Origin: Litorilituus sp.
GTDB lineage: Bacteria; Pseudomonadota; Gammaproteobacteria; Enterobacterales; Alteromonadaceae
Direction: 5' to 3'
Length of the DNA stretch: 37,750 bases
Assembly: GCA_030754235.1 (NCBI GenBank)
Contig: JASMAS010000110.1
Coordinates: forward strand, 1-37,750
The notes under the pieces were generated by a model. That model did not search any database. It was not told where the DNA came from and was given only the letters and a program-made list of their open reading frames with translations. Below, in pieces: positions 1 through 8,203 of this stretch; position 1 is the stretch's first letter, and the number at the start of each line of letters is the position of its first letter. The translations under genes were made by a program, and so were the position numbers.

Positions 1-495
1 TTATCAGTGCAGACTATTAGGTGTACAGTCTATTAAATATCGTCATTCAGACGTGGTTTGGTGGATACCGTCAGTATCAAAAATATTTCATTGAAACGAC
101 TCAGTACCTATAGCTCCTTTTCTAAAAATTAGTGGTTAGTGATGGTAAAGGCAAGGTCTTTGTAGCAGAATTTATTCGATGTCCTTGTTCTTTTTTATCT
201 TGTCTATACAACAATCATTTTAATACAATGATACATTAATTTCTTTAAAATCAGCTGGGTGATTGTATAACGTTATTAAATTTAGACCCCGAAAATTGAG
301 TGTTAAATTAACAAAGAGATTATTGAGTCTTGGTCTATAAATGACGTGCTCTATAAGTTAATTCATAATAATTGCTCCTAAAATATAAGTCCCTTTCATA
401 CATAACACTGGACAAATAGAACTATGTTTGTGTTAAAATGATTCGCTTTATTTTCTAATGATTTTTTGTATTAACAATAGCAAGGGCTTAGGTCT
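1..495. other. Left-edge intergenic stretch without a supported gene
   Basis: No reading frame on either strand shows recognisable protein features and there is no tRNA-like fold. The DNA is very AT-rich. A TAAAAT element at about 434-439 has a TGGACA-like element 19 bases upstream and could be a weak promoter for the following mlaA gene, but the spacing is long and I do not rely on it. Any gene to the left must end outside the window. Confidence 0.5.
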
Positions 496-1266
496 GTGAA
501 TCTTTCTGTGTTTCATTATTTTCGTATTTTACTCATAACCTCTTTGATTACGCTTGGTGGTTGTTCTTCAACGCCTTCTTCTAATGAGGGTGCCAGTGAC
601 CCTCGTGATCCTTTAGAAACGATTAACCGCTCATTTTGGACTTTTACCTGGGATTATGCTGATAAATATGTCATGAAACCCACCTCAAAAGCGTATACCA
701 CCTATACACCGATATTCTTACGCACAGGCCTTTACAATATGGCGTTGAATTTAAATGAGCCCTCGAGCATTATTAATAACTTATTACAGTTAAAGTTTAC
801 CGAAGCCGCAAAAAACACAGGGCGTTTTGCGCTTAATTCTACCGTAGGTTTAGTTGGTTTTTATGATCCCGCCAGTGATTTTGGCTGGTCTGGAACACAG
901 GAAGAGTTTGGTGAGGTACTAGGCAGTTATGGCTTGAGTGACGGGCCTTATCTTGTGGTGCCGGCTATTGGACCAAGCTCCGTTAGAGAAGAAGTAGGTG
1001 ACTATGTTGATGGTTTATATTGGCCTTTAGCAGTGATTGATTTTTGGCCAAACCTTTTACGGTTGGGTGTGATGGGGCTTGAAAAAAGGGCAGCTATTCG
1101 AGATCAAGAGCAATTACTAGAGGAGTCAGAAGATTCTTATGAGTTTCTTAAAAATGCCTACTTTCAAAATATGAGTTATCGCTTATATGACGGCACGCCT
1201 CCTATCGTAGTCGATGAAGATGAAGAAGCCGAAATTGATGCTTTATTAGAAGCATTTGATGAGTAA
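496..1266 (+). CDS. mlaA: MlaA (VacJ) outer-membrane lipoprotein, phospholipid transport
   Basis: MlaA sits in the outer membrane and removes misplaced phospholipids from the outer leaflet, handing them to the Mla ABC pathway for return to the inner membrane. The 256-residue product starts with a lipoprotein signal peptide ending in LGGC, so Cys23 would be lipidated. This is followed by the family-typical DPLETINRSFW segment near residue 39 and the conserved central block with NSTVGLVGFYDPA and GPYLVVPAIGPSS. Length matches E. coli MlaA (about 250). The start is GTG; it is the start that gives the intact signal peptide. The C-terminus ends in an acidic tail (DEDEEAEIDALLEAFDE). No mlaFEDCB genes are nearby, as is normal for mlaA in gammaproteobacteria. 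Confidence 0.95.
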   Translation: MNLSVFHYFRILLITSLITLGGCSSTPSSNEGASDPRDPLETINRSFWTFTWDYADKYVMKPTSKAYTTYTPIFLRTGLYNMALNLNEPSSIINNLLQLKFTEAAKNTGRFALNSTVGLVGFYDPASDFGWSGTQEEFGEVLGSYGLSDGPYLVVPAIGPSSVREEVGDYVDGLYWPLAVIDFWPNLLRLGVMGLEKRAAIRDQEQLLEESEDSYEFLKNAYFQNMSYRLYDGTPPIVVDEDEEAEIDALLEAFDE

Positions 1267-1371
1267 TTAGCCGAAACATTAAGACTAAATCATAAACGAG
1301 TACCTAAATTGAACGCGATTTGGTAGAATTGCGGCAATTTTTATTCAAACCACATAATTGGAAATATTTAG

Positions 1372-1836
1372 ATGAATATCATTGAAGGTTCATTTGAGGC
1401 GAAAGGCAAAAAATTTGCTATCGTTGTATCACGTTTTAATCATTTTATTGTCGATAGTTTATTAGATGGCGCTATTGATGCGTTAAAACGCCACGGTAGT
1501 GTCTCAGACGAAGATATTACTGTCGTAAAAGTGCCCGGAGCTTATGAGTTACCTTTAGCTGCAAAAAAAGTTGCCGCTAAAGGTGATTATGATGCCATTA
1601 TTGCCATAGGTGCGGTTATTCGTGGCGGCACACCACATTTTGATTTTGTTGCTGGGGAATGTAACAAAGGTTTAGCTCAGGTTTGTTTAGAGTCAGAAAT
1701 ACCTGTTTCTTTCGGTGTCATTACCACTGACTCAATCGAGCAGGCTATTGAACGTGCGGGTACTAAAGCAGGTAACAAAGGCGGTGAAGCTGCTCTTGGT
1801 GCATTAGAAATGGTAAACGTTCTTAGTCAAATTTAG
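1372..1836 (+). CDS. ribH: 6,7-dimethyl-8-ribityllumazine synthase
   Basis: This enzyme condenses 5-amino-6-ribitylamino-uracil with dihydroxybutanone phosphate to give lumazine, the penultimate step of riboflavin synthesis. It works in the cytoplasm as an icosahedral or pentameric assembly. The 154-residue protein aligns end to end with E. coli RibE/RibH (156): SRFNHFI near the start, [11 protein letters not shown], the [12 protein letters not shown] substrate loop, and the C-terminal [17 protein letters not shown] block. The ATG at 1372 is preceded by a GGAA ribosome site. The stop TAG overlaps the AGGA ribosome site of nusB, so the two genes are probably co-translated. Other riboflavin genes are not in the window; in relatives ribBA and ribD often lie just upstream, but here mlaA does. 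Confidence 0.97.
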   Translation: MNIIEGSFEAKGKKFAIVVSRFNHFIVDSLLDGAIDALKRHGSVSDEDITVVKVPGAYELPLAAKKVAAKGDYDAIIAIGAVIRGGTPHFDFVAGECNKGLAQVCLESEIPVSFGVITTDSIEQAIERAGTKAGNKGGEAALGALEMVNVLSQI

Positions 1837-1846
1837 GAAATATATT

Positions 1847-2263
1847 TTGAAACCTTCACCAAGAAGAAAGGCTCGTGAGTTAGCTGTTCAAGCGGTTTAT
1901 TCATGGCAAATCAGTCAGAATTCAGTTAGTGATATTGAAGTCAACTTCATTACAGACAACGCTAAGCGTCGATTTGATATTGATTACTTTCAATTATTAC
2001 TCCGAGGTGTTACCACAAATATCAATGAGTTAGATCTCGCTATTTCACCACATGTTGATCGCCCTTTAGATGATATTGATCAAGTTGAAAAAGCCATTTT
2101 ACGTGTTGCTGTTTTTGAATTGAGTGATTGTCAAGAAGTTCCTTATCGTGTAGTGATAAATGAAGCGATTGAACTTGCAAAGTCTTTTGCTGCTGATGAT
2201 AGTCATAAGTTTGTTAATGGCGTACTTGATAAAATTGTAAAACTAGTACGCTCTCAAGAGTAA
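1847..2263 (+). CDS. nusB: Transcription antitermination factor NusB
   Basis: NusB binds boxA RNA together with NusE (ribosomal protein S10) and helps RNA polymerase read through rRNA operons. The product is 138 residues, as in E. coli. The N-terminus KPSPRRKARELAVQAVYSWQ matches E. coli NusB from its second residue, which fixes the start at a TTG codon at 1847. An AGGA ribosome site at 1835-1838 overlaps the ribH stop codon. The C-terminal VVINEAIELAKSFA...FVNGVLDK segment is the family signature. The gap to ribH is only 10 bases. The rare TTG start may lower translation; coupling with ribH could offset this. Confidence 0.96.
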   Translation: MKPSPRRKARELAVQAVYSWQISQNSVSDIEVNFITDNAKRRFDIDYFQLLLRGVTTNINELDLAISPHVDRPLDDIDQVEKAILRVAVFELSDCQEVPYRVVINEAIELAKSFAADDSHKFVNGVLDKIVKLVRSQE

Positions 2264-2298
2264 ATTGACTAAAACTTGATGGTAGCAAAGCAGATATT

Positions 2299-3264
2299 AT
2301 GAAAGAATTTGAGTTGATTAAGCATTTTTTTACCGAACAAAATGTAAAGCGTAAAGATGTTTTGCAGGGTATTGGTGATGATTGTGCTGTTATCGCCAGT
2401 ACTGAAAATCAAAACATAGTTGTGACTACAGACACATTAGTTGCCGGTGTTCACTTTCCTTTGGAAACATCTGCTCGCGCTATTGGTCATAAAGCTGTCG
2501 CGGTAAACTTATCAGACATTGCTGCTATGGGGGCAAAGCCTAGCTGGATATCACTTGCCATAACGCTCCCAGATATCGACAATGCATGGTTAACTGAGTT
2601 TTGTGCTGGAGTCTTTGAATTATGCGAATACTATAATGTTGAACTGATTGGTGGTGATACTACTCAGGGACCTTTAAGTATAACTATCACTGCACAAGGC
2701 TTAATACCTGAAGGTAAATATTTATCACGCTCTGGTGCTAAAGCCGGAGATTGGTTATATGTTACTGGGGAAATTGGTGATGCTGCCTTAGCACTTCAAC
2801 ATATCAATAATGAAGTAACCTTAGAGCAAGATTTTATTGAGCCTATACAAAATAAACTCGATTACCCTAAGCCGCGAGTTTTAGCCGGTCAAGCTTTGCG
2901 AGAATATGCTTCTGCGGCAATAGATATTTCTGATGGTTTACTTGCTGATTTAGGCCATATTTGTCAAGCGTCTAATGTGGGGGCTAATATTGTACTTGAT
3001 GCAATACCACTTTCACAAATACTTCGAGATTCTTTGTTTTTCGATGATGCGATTAAGCTCGCGTTAAACGGAGGTGATGATTATGAGTTATTATTTACCA
3101 TCTCAGAAGACAATAAAGTCGGTATGGAAACGGCGTTAACCAATGTGGGTATCCAATGTACTTGTATTGGTCAAATTAATGCTACTCAAACAATTTCGAC
3201 AACGTTAAATAATAAGCCTGTGCCAATAAGTAGCAGCGGTTTTGAACACTTTTCTGAAAAATAA
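2299..3264 (+). CDS. thiL: Thiamine-monophosphate kinase
   Basis: ThiL phosphorylates thiamine monophosphate to thiamine diphosphate, the active cofactor, using ATP in the cytoplasm. The 321-residue protein shows the GIGDDCAVI motif near residue 25, the TTDTLVAGVHF segment with ligand- and metal-binding aspartates, LSDIAAMGAKP, GGDTTQGPLSIT, and the second-half ISDGLLADLGHI and LNGGDDYELLF motifs. Its length is close to E. coli ThiL (325). The ribH-nusB-thiL-pgpA order is widespread in gammaproteobacteria. The 35-base gap after nusB contains no terminator, so co-transcription is likely. Confidence 0.96.
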   Translation: MKEFELIKHFFTEQNVKRKDVLQGIGDDCAVIASTENQNIVVTTDTLVAGVHFPLETSARAIGHKAVAVNLSDIAAMGAKPSWISLAITLPDIDNAWLTEFCAGVFELCEYYNVELIGGDTTQGPLSITITAQGLIPEGKYLSRSGAKAGDWLYVTGEIGDAALALQHINNEVTLEQDFIEPIQNKLDYPKPRVLAGQALREYASAAIDISDGLLADLGHICQASNVGANIVLDAIPLSQILRDSLFFDDAIKLALNGGDDYELLFTISEDNKVGMETALTNVGIQCTCIGQINATQTISTTLNNKPVPISSSGFEHFSEK

Positions 3265-3306
3265 CTGTTAGCAAAATTTTAGTTTTGATCTTTTTTTAAG
3301 GAAAAT

Positions 3307-3780
3307 ATGAGCACCTCTAAATCAAATGTTTCTTTTAATTTAGCTAACCCTATTCAGTTTCTCGCATTAGGGTTTGGTAGTGGTTTAGCGCCTAAAGCAC
3401 CCGGAACATTTGGAACGTTAGCTGCAATTCCTTTATATTTTATTCTATCGACTTTAACTACCTCTTTTTATGCCCTGGCGGTGTTGTTTATGACTATTGC
3501 AGGTTTTTATATTTGTGGTAAAGCAGCAGATGATTTAGGTGTCCATGACCACCCAGCAATTGTTTGGGATGAGTTTGTTGGTTTTTTGATCACCATGTTT
3601 ATGGTTCCTATCAGTTGGCAAAGTCTCACCTTGGGTTTTATATTATTTCGACTGTTTGATATTATTAAGCCGTGGCCTATTTCTTTTATAGATAAAAAAG
3701 TATCAGGTGGCTTTGGAATTATGATTGATGATGTTTTAGCCGGTATATTTTCCCTAATAATTATGCAGCTAATTTTTTAA
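3307..3780 (+). CDS. pgpA: Phosphatidylglycerophosphatase A
   Basis: PgpA removes the phosphate from phosphatidylglycerophosphate to make phosphatidylglycerol in the inner membrane. The 157-residue protein has the N-terminal LGFGSGLAPKAPGTFGTLAAIP motif, two to three hydrophobic helices, the catalytic VWDEFVGFLI segment around residue 81, and the C-terminal DIIKPWPISFID and IMIDDVLAGI motifs with conserved aspartates. It closes the ribH-nusB-thiL-pgpA cluster, 42 bases after thiL, with an AAGGAAA ribosome site just upstream of the ATG. It is slightly shorter than the E. coli protein (172), mostly at the N-terminus. Confidence 0.95.
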   Translation: MSTSKSNVSFNLANPIQFLALGFGSGLAPKAPGTFGTLAAIPLYFILSTLTTSFYALAVLFMTIAGFYICGKAADDLGVHDHPAIVWDEFVGFLITMFMVPISWQSLTLGFILFRLFDIIKPWPISFIDKKVSGGFGIMIDDVLAGIFSLIIMQLIF

Positions 3781-3987
3781 TTATTATTGGTTTATTCTTT
3801 CTATTTATTGACATTGATCAATAGTATTTCATCTGTTTTTAGGCTACTTTAAAGACAGGGCATAGATAATTCATTTAAGAAACTTGTTTTTTAATATTTT
3901 GCCCTCAGCTTTATAAATGAGCACCAAAAGCCATTACTTGTTTTAAATAATGCCATTAGTTAAAAGTAACAGTTAAAAGGAATACTT

Positions 3988-4344
3988 ATGAAAATAAATC
4001 TTTCTGGTCACCATGTTGAAGTTACTGATTCAATAAAAGAACACGTAGAGGAAAAATTTTCCAAAATCGCAAGCCACTTTCCCACCTTAATATCATTAGA
4101 TGTTATTATTGCCAAAGAGCATAATAAGCACCATGTAGAGCTGACAACAAATTATGAAGGCTCACGGGTATCAACCAAAGGCTCTGATACCGTAATGTAT
4201 CCAGCAATTGCCAATGCGGTGAAAAAATTAGATTCCGCTTTAAAGCACCGTAAAGGACAGTTAAAAGCTAATTTACATGCTAAGCCGAAGGGGACAGCCC
4301 CTGATATTGCTCATGAAATCGTACAAGAGATGAACTTAGCTTAA
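3988..4344 (+). CDS. hpf: Ribosome hibernation promoting factor (short HPF/YfiA family)
   Basis: Short HPF binds the decoding centre of the 30S subunit in stationary phase and favours inactive 100S ribosome dimers; the paralogue RaiA instead locks 70S ribosomes. The 118-residue protein starts MKINLSGHHVEVTDSIKEHV, very like E. coli Hpf, and has the basic C-terminal KHRKGQLKANLHAKPKG stretch that contacts rRNA. It is longer than E. coli Hpf (95) by a tail of about 20 residues and close to RaiA in length, so the hpf/raiA naming is not fully certain. It lacks the long-HPF dimerisation domain. The ATG has an AAAAGGAA ribosome site. It is a single-gene unit with its own terminator, and is not beside rpoN as in Enterobacteria. 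Confidence 0.9.
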   Translation: MKINLSGHHVEVTDSIKEHVEEKFSKIASHFPTLISLDVIIAKEHNKHHVELTTNYEGSRVSTKGSDTVMYPAIANAVKKLDSALKHRKGQLKANLHAKPKGTAPDIAHEIVQEMNLA

Positions 4345-4374
4345 GATAGAAAAAATAAATAGTTTATAAGTTTT

Positions 4375-4410
4375 AAGTCGTTGAATACTCTTCAACGACT
4401 TTTTATTTTT
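4375..4410 (+). terminator. Intrinsic terminator of hpf
   Basis: A perfect 11-bp stem (4375-4385 with 4391-4401) and a 5-base loop are followed by a T-rich run TTTTATTTTT. It lies 30 bases after the hpf stop. Confidence 0.92.
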
Positions 4411-4425
4411 AGACTATTGTCTCAA

Positions 4426-4581
4426 TTAGTTGTCTCCCCCTTCTTCTGAGGAAGGTTCTTGTGCTATGTTGGCCCGTTCTGCTTTTGATATATAGCGAGG
4501 CTTATTACTTTTGTGTAATTTAGCATTGGCTTTCTTTTGCTTCTTTTTTAATGTTTCGTTTATTTTCTTTTTTCTGTTCAT
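4426..4581 (-). CDS. Short DUF2986 family protein
   Basis: A 51-residue, strongly basic protein is encoded on the minus strand with an ATG at 4581 and TAA at 4426-4428. It starts MNRKKKINETLKKKQKKANA, contains NKPRYISKAER in the middle and ends in an acidic tail EEGGDN. I recognise this pattern as the DUF2986 family, known from Alteromonadales and Vibrio, with no assigned function. Seventeen of the first 36 residues are Lys or Arg, which suggests contact with nucleic acid or the ribosome, but that is inference. A purine-rich AAGTAAG precedes the start. It converges on hpf and sits between two translation/RNA-related genes (hpf and dbpA). Confidence 0.8.
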   Translation of the reverse strand: MNRKKKINETLKKKQKKANAKLHKSNKPRYISKAERANIAQEPSSEEGGDN

Positions 4582-4599
4582 CTTACTTTTGCTTATAAA

Positions 4600-4629
4600 A
4601 ATAAATCACTTTTTGCTGAGTGATTTATT
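4600..4629. repeat. Perfect 11-bp inverted repeat upstream of the DUF2986 gene
   Basis: AATAAATCACT at 4600-4610 and its exact complement at 4619-4629 enclose an 8-base loop. On the minus strand it lies about 18 bases before the DUF2986 start, so it would form a hairpin in that leader or act as an operator. There is no T-run on either side that would make it a good terminator. Confidence 0.7.
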
Positions 4630-4760
4630 AACTTTAAATTAATTAATTCGAATATTTTATGCCTGTCTGCCGTTAAAATTAGGGAGAGAAGGCATTTACT
4701 GTTATTATGCGCCCATTCACTACCCCTTGAAAGTTTTTTATATCACCTGAGGCTATTACC

Positions 4761-6179
4761 TTGAACACACCAGCAGATAAATACCATGCCAATACTGACT
4801 TTTCATCATTAAATTTATCTCAAGATTTATTGAAAAGTTTATCATTGCTTAGCTATCAGCAAATGACGCCAATTCAAGCACAAAGTTTACCTAAAATGCT
4901 TGCTGGTAAAGACGTGATTGCTCAAGGAAAAACTGGCTCAGGTAAAACAGCGGCTTTTGGTTTAGCCTTATTGCATAAATTACAGGTGAAACGTTTTCGA
5001 ATTCAGTCAATGGTGCTTTGTCCTACACGTGAATTAGCCGATCAAGTTGCTAAGGAAATTCGAAAGCTTGCTCGTACCATACATAATATAAAGGTTTTGA
5101 CATTATGTGGTGGAACACCTTTTGGGCCACAAATAGGCTCATTAGAGCACGGCGCGCACATTATTGTTGGTACACCAGGGCGTATTGAAGAGCATGTCAT
5201 TAAGGGGACGCTTAAACTTGATGATTTAAATTTACTTGTACTTGATGAAGCCGATCGCATGTTAGAGATGGGCTTTGAGTCAGCCCTTGATAATATTATT
5301 GAACGTACGCCATTAAATCGTCAAACTCTATTGTTTAGCGCCACTTTTCCTAAACAAATTCAATCTATTAGTGAAAGTATTATGACTGAACCTGATGTGG
5401 TTACTATTTCTGCTAGTGAAGATAAAGCAAACATTAATCAACATTTTTTTCATGTTAGCGACGATGACGAACGCTTTGAAGCTGCGCGTTTATTGCTTTT
5501 GGATAATCCCGTTGAATCAACCGTTATTTTCTGTAACACCAAAAAAGAAACACAGGCAGTATGTACTAAATTACAAAATGATGGCTTTAGCGCCCTAGCA
5601 CTGCACGGCGATTTAGAGCAAAGAGACAGAGATCAAACCTTGTTAAGATTTGCTAATAAAAGTGTCTCCATACTGGTAGCAACAGATGTTGCAGCTCGAG
5701 GGCTAGATATCGACTCGCTAGATTTAGTTATCAATTATCATATTGCCCATGACAGTGAAGTGCATATACACAGAATTGGACGCACAGGGCGAGCGGGCAA
5801 CTCAGGTAAAGCTTTATCATTATTTAATGATAAAGAAAGCTATAAAGTAGCTTTACTTGAGGATGAACTAGAGCGAACCATTACCCCTGAATTGCTGCCC
5901 TCAACTGAGGTGTTAGTAAAGCCAAGGCTGTCTGCTAATATGGCTACCATACAGATTGACGGTGGTAAAAAGCAAAAAGTGCGTCCGGGTGATATTTTAG
6001 GTGCTTTAACTGCCAAAGGTATGGGAGAAATTAAAGGCGCTAATGTAGGAAAAATTAATGTTTTCGATAATAAGGCCTATGTTGCGGTGCAGAAAAAAGT
6101 ATTAAAAATAGCCCTTAAAAAACTGACTAACGGCAAAATGAAAGGCAGAAACTTTAAAGTACGTCATCTGGCCTATTAA
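4761..6179 (+). CDS. dbpA: ATP-dependent RNA helicase DbpA
   Basis: DbpA is a DEAD-box helicase that binds hairpin 92 of 23S rRNA and assists 50S subunit assembly. The 472-residue protein has a Q motif (YQQMTPIQAQSLP), Walker A (AQGKTGSGKTAA), PTREL, GTPGR, DEAD (VLDEADRMLEMGF), SAT, and the helicase C-domain motifs ARGLD and HRIGRTGR. The last 75 residues (VRPGDILGALTAKGMGEIKGANVGKI...) are the DbpA-type RNA-binding domain, which separates it from other DEAD-box proteins. The start is TTG at 4761 with a TGAGG ribosome site eight bases upstream; no ATG gives a better fit to the family N-terminus. It appears monocistronic. Confidence 0.95.
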   Translation: MNTPADKYHANTDFSSLNLSQDLLKSLSLLSYQQMTPIQAQSLPKMLAGKDVIAQGKTGSGKTAAFGLALLHKLQVKRFRIQSMVLCPTRELADQVAKEIRKLARTIHNIKVLTLCGGTPFGPQIGSLEHGAHIIVGTPGRIEEHVIKGTLKLDDLNLLVLDEADRMLEMGFESALDNIIERTPLNRQTLLFSATFPKQIQSISESIMTEPDVVTISASEDKANINQHFFHVSDDDERFEAARLLLLDNPVESTVIFCNTKKETQAVCTKLQNDGFSALALHGDLEQRDRDQTLLRFANKSVSILVATDVAARGLDIDSLDLVINYHIAHDSEVHIHRIGRTGRAGNSGKALSLFNDKESYKVALLEDELERTITPELLPSTEVLVKPRLSANMATIQIDGGKKQKVRPGDILGALTAKGMGEIKGANVGKINVFDNKAYVAVQKKVLKIALKKLTNGKMKGRNFKVRHLAY

Positions 6180-6393
6180 CTGTTGAAAAAGCTAGTTGAT
6201 GAAACAGTATTATAAAAAATCACCATTATTTAGTTAATTTTACTAAAATATTATTGTTGCTTCGATGTTGTTTAAAGTCGGTTTTTTTATGTTGTTGAAA
6301 TTTAAATAAAATAAAGTTGGCATTGGTTTTGTAGTATTCATTGTTAAGTATCCTCTTAACACTACAGTTAAAGACAACCTCCAAGGAAGCACA

Positions 6394-7245
6394 ATGAAAA
6401 ATAACACTACCTTTAAAAAATCATTATTAACAGCCACATTGTTAGTTACCTTTTCTTCAATGAGTGCTTTAGCGCATAATTCTTGTCATGTTGAATTAGA
6501 GTCAGGCGTTAAAATCAATGAAGACACTGTTGTGTTTTTTGCTGAAAAAAGTAGAAGAACCCTATATAGCGTTGAAAATGATGAAACCTTAATGGTTGAT
6601 GGAGAAGTGATTGAATTAGACTCAGTTCAACAAGCATTAGTTACTCAATATTCATCAAGCATTAAAGCGATGGTTCCACAGGTTAGAAGCATCGCTATTG
6701 AAGGGGTTGATTTAGCACTTGAAGGCGTTCACCTAGCATTTAATGAATTGCTCGGTGAAGGTAACTCTGTGGGTCAAGACTTAACTTATGAACTATCAAA
6801 TATTCGTGATGAAGTATCAACACGGTTAACCCTTGAACATGGTTTTACTATTGGTGAAGACGGTCTTGAAGGTGAAGATTTACTGGGCAAAGAATTTGAG
6901 CAACGCATTGAATCCGCTGTTGAAAGTGCAGTAATGAGCTCTATGGGCACTATTATGATGGCTGTTGGCCAAGAAATGATCTCATCAGGAGGCAATACCG
7001 CTGCTTTTGAAAGCCGCATGGAGGCCTTTAGTGAAAATATTGAGCAAGAAATGGAAAGCAGAGCTGAGCAAATAGAGCATAAAGCTGATGAGCTTTGTGT
7101 AGCTGCTGTTCAAATTGATAAGTTAGAAGAGCAGTTAAAAGCCAGTATTGATTTATTGGAAGATATAGATGTTATCTCTATTGATTATGCTCACAAAGCA
7201 GACAGTGATAAAGAGCATTTTAATTATGACAAAAATGCCATGTAA
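6394..7245 (+). CDS. yggN: YggN-like periplasmic protein, DUF2884
   Basis: This 283-residue protein has a cleavable signal peptide (KKSLLTATLLVTFSSMSALAHN) and is predicted periplasmic. The body matches the DUF2884/YggN family: an early CHVELESGVKINEDTVVF segment, a central helical part with QVRSIAIEGVDLALEGVHLAFNELLG, then a long acidic helical C-terminal half rich in Glu (residues about 200-260) that is likely coiled coil. Function is unknown in the family. The first ATG is preceded by CAAGGAAG, a good ribosome site. It is followed by its own terminator and is not obviously linked to its neighbours. Confidence 0.85.
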   Translation: MKNNTTFKKSLLTATLLVTFSSMSALAHNSCHVELESGVKINEDTVVFFAEKSRRTLYSVENDETLMVDGEVIELDSVQQALVTQYSSSIKAMVPQVRSIAIEGVDLALEGVHLAFNELLGEGNSVGQDLTYELSNIRDEVSTRLTLEHGFTIGEDGLEGEDLLGKEFEQRIESAVESAVMSSMGTIMMAVGQEMISSGGNTAAFESRMEAFSENIEQEMESRAEQIEHKADELCVAAVQIDKLEEQLKASIDLLEDIDVISIDYAHKADSDKEHFNYDKNAM

Positions 7246-7301
7246 TTGCTCAGAATTTATCAATAGTTAAAAGCCGTAACAAAAGTAATAATGTATCACT
7301 A

Positions 7302-7333
7302 GGCTCGACAATGTTATTATTGTTGGGCCTTTT
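7302..7333 (+). terminator. Intrinsic terminator after the yggN-like gene
   Basis: An 11-bp stem with two G-T pairs (7302-7312 with 7319-7329), a 6-base loop and a TTTT tail lies 57 bases after the stop codon. Confidence 0.8.
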
Positions 7334-7359
7334 ACTTTCTCCGTTTTTCATCTGTCAAT

Positions 7360-8133
7360 ATGCACGCTGTTCACCAACTTCATCAATTTCGTAAAAGTCT
7401 AAGTACTACAACCTATAAAGCCCGAGGGCAACGTGTTATTCGTTGCCCATTATGCCAGTTAGCAAAAAAATTCTGTATTTGTGGTATTGCTCCTAACCGG
7501 GAAGTAATTAACACTAACGCCGGTTTTTTACTATTGATGTATGACACTGAAGTGCTTAAACCAAGTAATACCGGCAAACTGATTGCTGACTTAATTCCTG
7601 ACACCTACGCCTTTTTATGGTCAAGGACAACAAAGAATGATCAGCTTCAGGCTGTGCTTGATGATAAAAAATGGCAGCCATTTGTGGTATTTCCGCAAGA
7701 ATATGCCCAAGAGGAACGACAGGTTGAAACTAAATCTATAGTGTGTGCTGATGGGAAGAGACCATTGTTTATCATGCTTGATGGTAGTTGGCGAGAAGCC
7801 AAGAAGATGTTTCGTAAAAGCCCTTATTTAGATAAGTTTCCTCTGGTTTCATTCGATCCAAAACAGTTAGTGGATAAGTTAGGTTGTACACCTGTTGGAG
7901 ATAATGCTCGTTATACAGTGCGCAAGACACAACTTGAACATCAATTTTCAACGGCAGAAGTGGCGGCAAGAGTATTAAATATGTATGGGGAAGATAAAAA
8001 TGCTCATTTGTTAGATTTGTGGTTCGACGTTTTTAATTATCAATACCAAAAGAGTGTTTGCCAGCGAAATAAAGGTAACCCGCAGGCCATTGAAAACTAC
8101 CAGCAATTTCAACAAGATTGTTGTTGCGATTAA
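7360..8133 (+). CDS. tapT: DTW-domain protein, probable tRNA-uridine aminocarboxypropyltransferase
   Basis: The E. coli homologue TapT (YfiP) transfers the aminocarboxypropyl group of SAM to U47 of tRNA, giving acp3U. The 257-residue protein has the family's N-terminal cysteine cluster CPLC-x6-CIC (Cys29, 32, 39, 41), expected to bind metal, and the DTW-type motif written here as DGSWREAKKM (residues 141-150), followed by RKSPYLDKFP and the ARYTVRKTQLEHQFSTAE segment. The usual Thr of the motif is Ser here. No strong ribosome site precedes the ATG. The C-terminus ends in an unusual CCCD. Assignment to the DTW family is firm; assignment to TapT and not a second family member is likely but unproven. 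Confidence 0.82.
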   Translation: MHAVHQLHQFRKSLSTTTYKARGQRVIRCPLCQLAKKFCICGIAPNREVINTNAGFLLLMYDTEVLKPSNTGKLIADLIPDTYAFLWSRTTKNDQLQAVLDDKKWQPFVVFPQEYAQEERQVETKSIVCADGKRPLFIMLDGSWREAKKMFRKSPYLDKFPLVSFDPKQLVDKLGCTPVGDNARYTVRKTQLEHQFSTAEVAARVLNMYGEDKNAHLLDLWFDVFNYQYQKSVCQRNKGNPQAIENYQQFQQDCCCD

Positions 8134-8145
8134 CCATAACGAGTG

Positions 8146-8184
8146 GCGAGAAACGAAAAACATTTCCTTGTTTTCGTTACTCGC
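8146..8184. terminator. Long hairpin between convergent tapT and mmsA
   Basis: GCGAG at 8146-8150 and CTCGC at 8180-8184 close a hairpin whose inner arms AACGAAAA and TTTTCGTT also pair, with one A-A mismatch and one bulge. It sits between two convergent genes. There is no clean T-run on either side, so termination is probable but not certain. Confidence 0.5.
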
Positions 8185-8203
8185 AACGCTTAACTTACTT
8201 TTG

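Noticed and set aside
1309..1329. TTGAAC and TAGAAT upstream of ribH as a promoter
   Set aside because: The hexamers are only nine bases apart, far too close for a sigma-70 promoter.
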